Origin: Alistipes sp.
GTDB taxonomy: Bacteria; Bacteroidota; Bacteroidia; Bacteroidales; Rikenellaceae
Length of the DNA stretch: 5,102 nt
Assembly (NCBI GenBank): GCA_017391665.1
Contig: JAFOXS010000276.1
Span: 1-5,102 of the forward strand
Direction of reading: 5' to 3'
Positions 1-5,102 of the stretch are shown here, in pieces. Under the pieces are notes generated by a model that ran no database searches, was not told the DNA's origin, and saw nothing but the letters and a program-made list of their open reading frames with translations. Both the position numbers and the translations under genes were made by a program. Positions within the stretch are counted from its first letter, which is position 1. The number at the start of each line of letters is the position of its first letter.

Positions 1-27
1 AACGCAATGGAGGAGGAAAAAGAATAA
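1..27 (+). CDS. Possible C-terminal tail of an upstream plus-strand gene (partial)
   Basis: The first frame reads NAMEEEKE and then a TAA stop at 25-27, an acidic, charged end of the kind many cytosolic proteins have. A plus-strand intrinsic terminator follows 60 bp later, which supports a plus-strand gene ending near here. The identity cannot be judged from eight residues. The frame is uncertain: frame 3 is also open from the window edge to a TAG at 87-89 and would give a tail with PIT repeats, and frame 2 stays open beyond that. The terminator is the main evidence that any plus-strand gene enters here. Confidence 0.35.
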   Translation, partial: NAMEEEKE

Positions 28-41
28 GTGTTATACCCTTG

Positions 42-83
42 CCTATAACACCTATAACACCTATTACACCTATACCCATAACA
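42..83. repeat. Short 9-bp tandem repeat (CCTATAACA), about 3 to 4 units
   Basis: CCTATAACA occurs at 42-50 and 51-59, then as CCTATTACA at 60-68, followed by a degenerate CCTATACCC and ATAACA reaching 83. The unit length is three codons, so in frame 3 it reads Pro-Ile-Thr repeated. It lies between the likely stop of the upstream gene and its terminator. There are too few units, and no spacers, for a CRISPR array; it is best described as a microsatellite-like tract that could vary in copy number by slippage. Confidence 0.75.
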
Positions 84-87
84 AAAT

Positions 88-126
88 AGGCTGTCCAACA
101 AAAACGTTGAACAGCCTCTTTTTTTT
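88..126 (+). terminator. Rho-independent terminator, possibly bidirectional
   Basis: The arm AGGCTGTCCAAC (88-99) pairs with GTTGAACAGCCT (106-117) around a 6-nt loop, with one C-A mismatch on the plus strand. A run of eight T (119-126) follows after a single C, giving a typical U-tract for plus-strand transcription. On the minus strand the same stem is fully paired, because the mismatch becomes a G-U wobble, and is followed by ATTTTGT. It could therefore also weakly stop transcription arriving from mscL. Confidence 0.85.
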
Positions 127-128
127 AA

Positions 129-318
129 GAACGTGTATAACAAGAGGGATTTCAAGGCCTGCGAAGCCCGAAAAAGCGGAGTTTACTTAAGCGTAAATGA
201 GCATTTTGAGGGCGAGTGTAACGTTGCGTTTAAGCGAGGGCATAGGGTGCTTGCACACTTTGCCGAGCGAAGCAACGAAAAGGAACTTAACGCAGAAATC
301 ACCTTGTTAGACATGTTC
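129..318. repeat. About 190-bp segment bounded by imperfect inverted repeats (MITE-like or structured-RNA element)
   Basis: The left arm (129-153, beginning GAACGTGTATAACAAG) is the near reverse complement of the right arm (295-318, whose complement begins GAACATGTCTAACAAG). I count 21 matches in 24 aligned positions plus one 1-nt gap, and one mismatch is a G-U pair in plus-strand RNA. Inside are an imperfect direct repeat (157-192 versus 262-292, sharing GCGAAGC, CGAAAA and ACTTAA in the same order) and a small hairpin TTTAC/GTAAA (182-197). No transposase is present. There is no clear target-site duplication; the T-rich flanks on both sides (TC followed by T-runs) are too low in complexity to count. 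The segment fills the gap between the plus-strand terminator and the mscL stop. It could be a non-autonomous mobile element, a dispersed repeat or a structured RNA. A plus-strand frame from GTG 133 stays open through it but runs on antisense into mscL, so no protein is called. Confidence 0.6.
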
Positions 319-326
319 TATCTTTT

Positions 327-761
327 TTACTTGCGCTCTTTCAGCAGATCACGAATCTCCATCAAAAGCTTCTCCTCAGCCGAGGGCTCGGGCTCGGGAG
401 CAGGTGCAGGGGCGGGAGCCTCCTCTTCCTTCTTCTTCATCAGGCGGTTCATCACCTTCACCATCATAAAGACACAGAATGCCAGGATAGCGAAGTCAAC
501 AACCTGCTGGATGAATGCACCGTAGTTCCACGTTACGGCAGGAGCCACCTCGGTGCCAGCCTCTACGACAGCCTTTTTGAGTGTCAGGTTCAGATCGGTG
601 AAATCAACACCACCCACAACCAAACCGATAGGAGGCATGATCACATCGTTAACGAGCGAGGTCACAATCTTACCAAATGCACCACCGATGATCACACCGA
701 CAGCCATATCCATTACGTTTCCCTTAAGCGCAAAGGCTTTGAATTCCTGTAAAAATCCCAT
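327..761 (-). CDS. mscL: Large-conductance mechanosensitive channel MscL
   Basis: This is an inner-membrane channel, pentameric in known family members, that opens under high membrane tension to release solutes during hypo-osmotic shock. At 144 residues it is slightly longer than the 136 of E. coli MscL. An N-terminal amphipathic helix (about 1-13, with F7 and F10) precedes TM1 with the family signature [20 protein letters not shown] (14-33) and NDVIMPPIG (38-46). A periplasmic loop spans about 47-78, TM2 about 80-104, and the conserved C-terminal helix [16 protein letters not shown] ends the protein. At the pore constriction, V23 and G22 match E. coli, while L19 is replaced by Met. The linker between TM2 and the C-terminal helix is an Ala-Pro/Glu-Pro run (115-126), a little longer than in E. 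coli. The ATG at 761 gives the expected family N-terminus; no Shine-Dalgarno is visible. It lies 27 bp after the HAD gene with no obvious promoter between, so co-transcription is likely. Confidence 0.97.
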   Translation of the reverse strand: MGFLQEFKAFALKGNVMDMAVGVIIGGAFGKIVTSLVNDVIMPPIGLVVGGVDFTDLNLTLKKAVVEAGTEVAPAVTWNYGAFIQQVVDFAILAFCVFMMVKVMNRLMKKKEEEAPAPAPAPEPEPSAEEKLLMEIRDLLKERK

Positions 762-788
762 AACTATAAGTTTTATTGTATTAAATAT

Positions 789-1376
789 TTATAACAACAT
801 CTCTCGCAGACGACGACAGCTCGCCTCATAATCCGTCTTGTCGAAATGCACCGTACGGATTCCCTTTCTCTGGGCTGCCTCGACATTCTCCTTGCGATCA
901 TCTATAAAGAGTGTATCCTCGGGCACCAGAGCAAAACGCTCCAGCAGCAGGTCGTAGATCTCGGGCTGAGGCTTTACCATACCCTCCTCGCACGAAATGA
1001 CCTCGCCATCGAAGTGACGATAGACGGGCTGCTCGCGCAGGAAGTCGATAAACTCGCGCGACATGTTCGACAGCACGTAGAGTTTGTAGCCGGCAGCCTT
1101 CAGATCGGCAATCAGCGCTGCGGTGGGACGGATGGTCTCCTGACGCGATATAGCCTCGCGAATCATCGCAGCGGCATACTCCACCTCCACGCCACGATAC
1201 TCGGCCAGCTGCGCCGCCACATCATCGAACGTAGAGACACCCAGATCGTAGTCGGTCCAGAATTTGGGCATCGGTGTGAGCGATACGTATGAGAAAAACT
1301 GCTTAAAATGGTCACTGCTCTTTGTCGGGTCCTGGGCAAAAACCACACGACCCAGATCAAATACGATATTTTTCAT
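789..1376 (-). CDS. HAD-superfamily hydrolase (YihX-like, FDLG type phosphatase)
   Basis: This is a predicted soluble cytoplasmic haloacid dehalogenase-type phosphatase; the substrate is unknown, and sugar phosphates or other small phosphomonoesters are typical. From the chosen ATG it has 195 residues. Motif I is IVFDLGRVV, with nucleophile D7 and Gly at D+2, as in the FDLGNV subfamily that includes E. coli YihX, rather than the classical DxD. A helical C1-type cap occupies about 17-85. Motif II is VLSN (S103), motif III is GMVKPQPEIY (K135), and motif IV is LFIDDRKENVEAA (D159, D160), so the core catalytic set is present. An in-frame ATG at 1442 would add 22 residues (beginning MAYSDLFGY) with no family resemblance, and the candidate promoter lies inside that extension. 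The ATG at 1376 is therefore preferred. The gene ends 27 bp before mscL. The exact function is not resolvable from sequence alone. Confidence 0.9.
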   Translation of the reverse strand: MKNIVFDLGRVVFAQDPTKSSDHFKQFFSYVSLTPMPKFWTDYDLGVSTFDDVAAQLAEYRGVEVEYAAAMIREAISRQETIRPTAALIADLKAAGYKLYVLSNMSREFIDFLREQPVYRHFDGEVISCEEGMVKPQPEIYDLLLERFALVPEDTLFIDDRKENVEAAQRKGIRTVHFDKTDYEASCRRLREMLL

Positions 1377-1381
1377 ATACG

Positions 1382-1413
1382 CAAATATACAATTTTGACT
1401 CGAATCATGCAAA
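1382..1413 (-). promoter_or_regulatory. Bacteroides-type promoter for the HAD-mscL unit
   Basis: On the minus strand the sequence TATATTTG (1389-1382) matches the -7 consensus TAnnTTTG of the primary sigma factor of Bacteroidota. A TTTG (1413-1410) lies 20 bp upstream, which fits the expected -33 element and spacing. The start of transcription would fall only a few bases before, or at, the ATG at 1376. This implies a leaderless or nearly leaderless mRNA and supports the shorter HAD start. Confidence 0.7.
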
Positions 1414-1454
1414 ATATAGCCAAACAAATCGCTATAGGCCAACCATTAGCCAAT

Positions 1455-1486
1455 AAAAAAAGCTACCCCCATCGGGAGATAGCTTT
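1455..1486 (-). terminator. Rho-independent terminator after the NigD-like gene
   Basis: On the minus strand AAAGCTATCTCC (1486-1475), loop CGAT, and GGGGGTAGCTTT (1470-1459) form a 12-bp stem with two G-U pairs. The T run closing the stem continues to 1455, giving seven consecutive T. It starts about 33 bp after the stop of the NigD-like gene and lies just upstream of the HAD promoter, separating the two transcription units. Confidence 0.88.
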
Positions 1487-1495
1487 ATAATATAT

Positions 1496-1522
1496 AAGGT
1501 ACGAACCTTTAGGCAGAGCCTA
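1496..1522 (-). other. Two small adjacent hairpins at the 3' end of the NigD-like gene
   Basis: TAGGC-AGA-GCCTA (1510-1522) is a 5-bp stem with a 3-nt loop that includes the TAG stop codon. It is followed directly by AAGGT-ACGA-ACCTT (1496-1509), another 5-bp stem with a 4-nt loop. Both precede the main terminator stem, so the transcript end would carry three stem-loops in a row. A role in 3'-end stability is inference. Confidence 0.45.
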
Positions 1523-2269
1523 CTGCTGATCCTCAGTCGTGAAGTTAAAGGTATAAACCTGGGGACGATATGAGGTGGGATCGACACCGATAATCTTGAT
1601 ACCGCTGTATGTGCTCATCAGCTGCGATACGTTGGGCATCATGAACTTACAACCCAGATGAGTCTGATAGATCGTTGTACCCTTGTACTCTGAATCGTCG
1701 TGGTAGAGCTCTACGTAGAAGTAGTTATCGTCAGCATAGAGATCCTTGTAGGGGCTCTTCTCGGGAGTATTCTGCACCAATGCCATCTTGGGAGGCTTGG
1801 TCATCATACCCTCTGTAGTGTTGTAGTTCACTGTCAGCGTGAGCCAGTTGGTTGCGGGTGAGAGGAAGCAATACTCTACACCAGCCGCACCGCTATACGT
1901 CTCGACATCGATGTTTGAGTCGGCAAACGAAGGCAGGTAGTACTGCGTAGGCATACACTCCTTACCGCTCAGGATGCGGATCTCGTAGTCGAAGCCTGTA
2001 GCCTTCTCGTTTACGATCTCGTAGTTGAGCAAGTAACGCAACTCCGAAGTATTGGGCTTGAATGTGGGATTCCACTGGCTTGAATTGGTTACAAATGCGG
2101 TCTTGCCATCATCCAGAAGGATGTAATAGGGAGTAGATGCTCCGGCAACATTCTCCATGATTGAACCAAAGCCCTGATATGCGACAGTGGTCTCTTCATT
2201 AATGCCACATGATGTGCCCATCACTACGGCGGCACACAGAGTCAGCGCAATGTTGATTAGTTTTTTCAT
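1520..2269 (-). CDS. NigD-like lipoprotein
   Basis: The protein has 249 residues and is probably a membrane-anchored lipoprotein. A hydrophobic signal peptide (1-20) ends in the lipobox GTSC with C21 as the lipidation site. The -3 Gly is less common than Leu but acceptable in this phylum. Acidic residues soon after the cysteine (CGINEE) only loosely resemble the surface-export signal. The mature part fits the NigD pattern: an N-terminal OB-like domain (about 28-103, with YYILLDDGKTAFV and RYLLNYEIV), then a C-terminal beta-rich domain (about 130-245, with WLTLTVNYN, YFYVELYHDDSE and YTFNF). NigD was named from a bacteriocin-linked nig locus in Prevotella nigrescens, but most family members are scattered envelope proteins of unknown function, and no bacteriocin gene is visible here. 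It has its own candidate promoter and terminator, so it is probably monocistronic. Family assignment is by recognition of pattern, not by search. Confidence 0.78.
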   Translation of the reverse strand: MKKLINIALTLCAAVVMGTSCGINEETTVAYQGFGSIMENVAGASTPYYILLDDGKTAFVTNSSQWNPTFKPNTSELRYLLNYEIVNEKATGFDYEIRILSGKECMPTQYYLPSFADSNIDVETYSGAAGVEYCFLSPATNWLTLTVNYNTTEGMMTKPPKMALVQNTPEKSPYKDLYADDNYFYVELYHDDSEYKGTTIYQTHLGCKFMMPNVSQLMSTYSGIKIIGVDPTSYRPQVYTFNFTTEDQQ

Positions 2270-2310
2270 ATTCTAAAAAAGTTAAAATTATTCCATCTAT
2301 TTTACAAACG

Positions 2311-2318
2311 CAAATATA
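2311..2318 (-). promoter_or_regulatory. Candidate -7 promoter element for the NigD-like gene
   Basis: The minus strand reads TATATTTG, an exact TAnnTTTG match, about 42 bp upstream of the ATG at 2269. No good TTTG is found at the expected -33 position (about 2338-2342), so the support is weaker than for the HAD promoter. The surrounding 12 bases, ACGCAAATATAC on the plus strand, are identical to those at the HAD promoter. Confidence 0.5.
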
Positions 2319-2417
2319 CGCAAAATATTATTTCGCTTAAGACTTTTTCACTTACTTTTTACCACTAATACTATCATTATTGCTTATCTACCCGCTTCGG
2401 GTGGCAAACTCTTCTCT

Positions 2418-2447
2418 CAATAAAGGCCTCTCCTTTCGGGAGAGGCC
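2418..2447 (-). terminator. Hairpin terminator after the DUF5916 gene
   Basis: GGCCTCTCC (2425-2433) and GGAGAGGCC (2439-2447) form a perfect 9-bp GC-rich stem with a 5-nt loop (CGAAA on the minus strand), 17 bp after the gene's stop. The following minus-strand sequence is TTTATTGA, a short and interrupted T tract, so it may be less efficient than the 1455-1486 terminator. The gap from here to the next gene (2270-2424) holds another small hairpin (2388-2404) and the NigD-like gene's promoter region. Confidence 0.75.
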
Positions 2448-2464
2448 ACATTCAGGTTGTCGAA

Positions 2465-5074
2465 TTATAGATTGAAGTAGTAGTTAAACTTCAGCATAAA
2501 GACGTTGGTTGCGGGTGTGCGGAACATATTACCGATGTTTTTACCCCAGCCCGACACATACTGCGATCCGTAATCAGAGCGGGCATGCTCCCACACCAGA
2601 TAGAGCGTCGAACCGGGGCGATACTCCCAGCGAGCCACAAAGTTTGAACGGAACTCATTGAAGCTGAAATCGGGACTCATCATGCGTGCGCTCTCGCTCT
2701 CCGACAGGGGTCGCAGACGCTCCGATTTTTCATCCGAGAGTGTATTTGCCGCAGCCTGAAAATCGGTGTAGCGGGCATTCGAGGTAAAGGGCGCACCATA
2801 GAACTGCAGCGACAGATCGGGTGTCACGTTCACCTGTGCACGCAGCGTCACGCCATACGTACGCTGGAACATACGACCCAGGATGTACGACTTCTTCTCG
2901 CCCTCGGCCGTTGGCGCAATGGTGCCGGCATACTGCAGGTCGTTGCGGTCGGTGTAGAGCTCCGCCGCAGCCTCCAGCAGCACCTTGCTACCGATACGGG
3001 CATAGACACTCGGCTTGATGTTGTACTCGAACTTCGAGCCATCCATATTCATATTGCTGATGTAGTCGATGGTGACGTACCACTTCTTGGCCATATCGGT
3101 GAAGAAACCGAACGAGTTCCAATAGGCCGACGGCAGACGCATATCGGGGCCACCACGCAGCAGGCGATCCTCACGACGATTGGTGCGGAAGGTCTGCGTG
3201 ATCCACCAGCCCCAACGGTTCCTCAGCGTAGCATCCCAGCGCAGACGGAAGCTGTGCAACTGCGTGTTACCGCCCGTATCCCACTGGTTGAGCATCGTGA
3301 ACTTCACGGCCGTATTACGCCAGATAGCCCACGGCGAATTCTGATTATATGATATATCAAAGGTATTCTGTATAAGGTCGGCACGAGCCTGATAGCCCAC
3401 ATCGTTCATATCGAAGCCCGACGTGTAGACGATCACCTGATCCCACACCTGCAACTTCGAGAAGCCCTTGCGACCCACCTCCAGCATACCTGCCGCGCCA
3501 CTGAGTGACGTGCGCGAGGGATCCACGCCGAGGAAGTCCGCCGCCGACTCACGCTGATAGTAGTGCACCGAGTTACGCTGCTTGCGCTCGATGGCTGCCT
3601 CCGAGCCGTTCAGCGTAGAGAACATAGCCTTGGCGGTGATGTAGTAGAGGCGATCCTTGAAGTAGTGCGAGAAATCCACCGCACCCGTAAAGGCATTGGC
3701 CACCATCGACTGCTCCAGATGATCCTCACTCAGGGCTCGGTTCACCGACGTTAGCATACCACCCAGCAGCGTATTACCGTCCCAGCTCTTCTGCACACGG
3801 GCTACGGTGTAGTTCGTAAGAGGTTCCGTAACGATGCGCGACTCCTGACCGCCCATGGTCATATGCGCCGACGAACGAGCCGTGACACTCTCCATAACGC
3901 CGATCGACACATTGTGTTTGTTCGTGCCGATAAACTTCAGCGCACCGATGATAGGCACATTCTTAGGTGTCTCCACAAAGCTCGTCGCATTATCCACCGA
4001 GGGCGAGTATGAGGGCATAGCACCGATACGACGCGAGTAGAAGATATTGTCCGTACCCAGAGCGAGGCTAAAGACATCGCTACCCTCCAAGAAGAAGGGA
4101 CGCTTCTCCTCGTAGAAGGTCTCGGTCGTAGTGAGGTTCATCACCGAGGGGTCCTGCTCCACCTGACCGAAGTCGGGGTTGAAGGTCATATTCATCGTGT
4201 AGTCGCCCACACGCATCTTGGCATCCAGACCCACGTTGGCACGCCACTCGCTACCCGTCTGATAGGGGCTACCCTCGATGCGGGGCTCACGGGCATGCTG
4301 ACCCGAGACGTAGGGTGTGAACTCTATGTTACGTGTACGTGGCACATCCTGCATACCGTGCAACTCACCAAACGAATAGACGAAGCCGTTGTTGTTCTGC
4401 GGAATCATACTCCACTCCACCATCTCGTCGTGGCGGCTCACCATACGCTGCACGTGCAGTCCCCACACGCCATCCGTCGCGACGGTGCGGTAGCGCAACT
4501 GCGTGAAGGGAATCACATACTCGGCAAACCAATAACCCCGATCGTGATAGATGTGGCTCTTGCCCGACCACACGGCATTCCACGAAAAGTTCATCTCCTG
4601 CTGGTCCGTGATATTCATATCGGTGCGTGTACCACCCGCATTGAGCATAAACTGCGATGCCGAGCGGTAGTCGTGGTACGAGTCGAACGACACGGTAACG
4701 TAGTCACCCGTCCAGTCGTCACGGTTACCTGTCTGATGGTGAATCTTCTCGGTCTCATCGTCGTAGCAACGCACGCCGATGTAGATATTCCTCTCGTCGT
4801 AGAATATCTTCATCCTTGTCTCATACTTCGACACGGCACGCTCCACGGGCTGCGACTGCACGAAGGCCTCCGACCACTCGCCCACCGAGTCCCACTCGGC
4901 CTCGTCGTCACGGCCATCAACGTGATGCTCGAAGTTTTCGATCTTCTTTGCGGTGTACTTGCGCTTATAGACCTGCTCCATCGGCAGACGCTCGCCCACC
5001 TGCTGCGCCTGCAGGGCATCGGCAAAGGCAATAGCCGAGAGTAGCATCACCGAAAATAATAGTCTGTTTTTCAT
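2465..5074 (-). CDS. DUF5916 outer-membrane protein with N-terminal CBM9-like domain
   Basis: This 869-residue protein is predicted to be exported to the outer membrane. A signal peptide (about 1-23, ending LQA before QQ) is followed by a CBM9-like beta-sandwich at about 45-240. Its marks are VDGRDDEAEWDSV (52-64), FYDERNIYIGVRCYDDE (91-107), the DDWTGDYVTVSFDS segment (119-132) and GYWFAEYVIPF (180-190). The rest is the DUF5916 region, recognised by NPDFGQVEQDPSVMNL (299-314), EEKRPFFLEGSDVF (322-335) and SRRIG. Long alternating aromatic/polar strands to the end, with the last residues LKFNYYFNL, suggest a beta-barrel; a terminal Leu instead of the usual Phe is a small deviation. The CBM9-like fold suggests glycan binding, but no enzyme activity is established for the family and I see no catalytic motif. 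The ATG at 5074 gives a proper signal peptide. Only 28 bp upstream are in the window, so its promoter or operon partners cannot be seen. Confidence 0.88.
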   Translation of the reverse strand: MKNRLLFSVMLLSAIAFADALQAQQVGERLPMEQVYKRKYTAKKIENFEHHVDGRDDEAEWDSVGEWSEAFVQSQPVERAVSKYETRMKIFYDERNIYIGVRCYDDETEKIHHQTGNRDDWTGDYVTVSFDSYHDYRSASQFMLNAGGTRTDMNITDQQEMNFSWNAVWSGKSHIYHDRGYWFAEYVIPFTQLRYRTVATDGVWGLHVQRMVSRHDEMVEWSMIPQNNNGFVYSFGELHGMQDVPRTRNIEFTPYVSGQHAREPRIEGSPYQTGSEWRANVGLDAKMRVGDYTMNMTFNPDFGQVEQDPSVMNLTTTETFYEEKRPFFLEGSDVFSLALGTDNIFYSRRIGAMPSYSPSVDNATSFVETPKNVPIIGALKFIGTNKHNVSIGVMESVTARSSAHMTMGGQESRIVTEPLTNYTVARVQKSWDGNTLLGGMLTSVNRALSEDHLEQSMVANAFTGAVDFSHYFKDRLYYITAKAMFSTLNGSEAAIERKQRNSVHYYQRESAADFLGVDPSRTSLSGAAGMLEVGRKGFSKLQVWDQVIVYTSGFDMNDVGYQARADLIQNTFDISYNQNSPWAIWRNTAVKFTMLNQWDTGGNTQLHSFRLRWDATLRNRWGWWITQTFRTNRREDRLLRGGPDMRLPSAYWNSFGFFTDMAKKWYVTIDYISNMNMDGSKFEYNIKPSVYARIGSKVLLEAAAELYTDRNDLQYAGTIAPTAEGEKKSYILGRMFQRTYGVTLRAQVNVTPDLSLQFYGAPFTSNARYTDFQAAANTLSDEKSERLRPLSESESARMMSPDFSFNEFRSNFVARWEYRPGSTLYLVWEHARSDYGSQYVSGWGKNIGNMFRTPATNVFMLKFNYYFNL

Positions 5075-5102
5075 TGTTTTGTTTTACTGCTATTCACTTT
5101 TC

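Noticed and set aside
42..83. Possible CRISPR-like array
   Set aside because: The units are 9 bp and directly adjacent without spacers; it is a simple tandem repeat.
119..329. Target-site duplication (TC plus T-run) flanking the inverted-repeat element
   Set aside because: Both flanks are T-rich, but the left one belongs to the terminator U-tract and the right one to the mscL stop region; the match is low-complexity and of unequal length.
133..525. Plus-strand open frame of 130 codons from GTG 133
   Set aside because: It starts inside the left inverted repeat without a ribosome site and its second half is antisense to the clear mscL gene; the C-terminal half is a Ser/Gly/Ala artefact of the Ala-Pro linker codons.
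846..1292. 148-codon plus-strand open frame opposite the HAD gene
   Set aside because: The opposite strand carries all four HAD motifs, so this is a shadow frame.
1377..1442. 22-residue N-terminal extension of the HAD protein
   Set aside because: The HAD fold starts directly at the inner ATG (motif I at residues 4-12), and a good promoter lies inside the extension.
2388..2404. Second hairpin (CTACCCG/CGGGTGG) as a terminator
   Set aside because: The stem is short with a 3-nt loop and there is no T tract after it on either strand; the 2418-2447 hairpin is the better candidate.
4295..5044. 249-codon plus-strand open frame opposite the DUF5916 gene
   Set aside because: It is fully antisense to a strongly supported gene and its His/Arg/Leu/Val-rich product resembles no family I know; it is explained by codon bias of the true gene.

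Overview
The window looks like chromosomal DNA from a Bacteroidota species, probably order Bacteroidales. Three things point there: a NigD-like lipoprotein, a large DUF5916 outer-membrane protein with an N-terminal CBM9-like domain, and promoter-like TAnnTTTG boxes with no clear Shine-Dalgarno sequences. Assignment to an Alistipes-like gut genus is only an impression from overall codon and protein style.

All four complete genes lie on the minus strand. Read in their direction of transcription, the first is the DUF5916/CBM9-like protein (5074 to 2465), which ends at a strong hairpin. Next, with its own candidate promoter, is the NigD-like lipoprotein (2269 to 1520), which ends at a textbook intrinsic terminator. 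Then, behind a well-matched Bacteroides-type promoter placed almost on the start codon, come a HAD-superfamily phosphatase-like protein (1376 to 789) and, 27 bp later, the large-conductance mechanosensitive channel MscL (761 to 327). The last two may form a two-gene unit. The first two are separate units of envelope proteins.

The left end (1 to 326) has no convincing complete gene. It appears to hold the last codons of a plus-strand gene, a short 9-bp tandem repeat, a plus-strand terminator, and then a roughly 190-bp segment (129 to 318) bounded by 24 to 25 bp imperfect inverted repeats, with internal repeats. This segment sits between the converging upstream gene and mscL and is the least ordinary thing in the window. 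It resembles a MITE-like or structured-RNA repeat, but only a genome-wide search could show whether it is dispersed.

No CRISPR array, tRNA, rRNA, transposase or defence system is visible. The coding part is ordinary envelope and housekeeping content. The genes show no clear shared pathway beyond three of the four products being envelope proteins.
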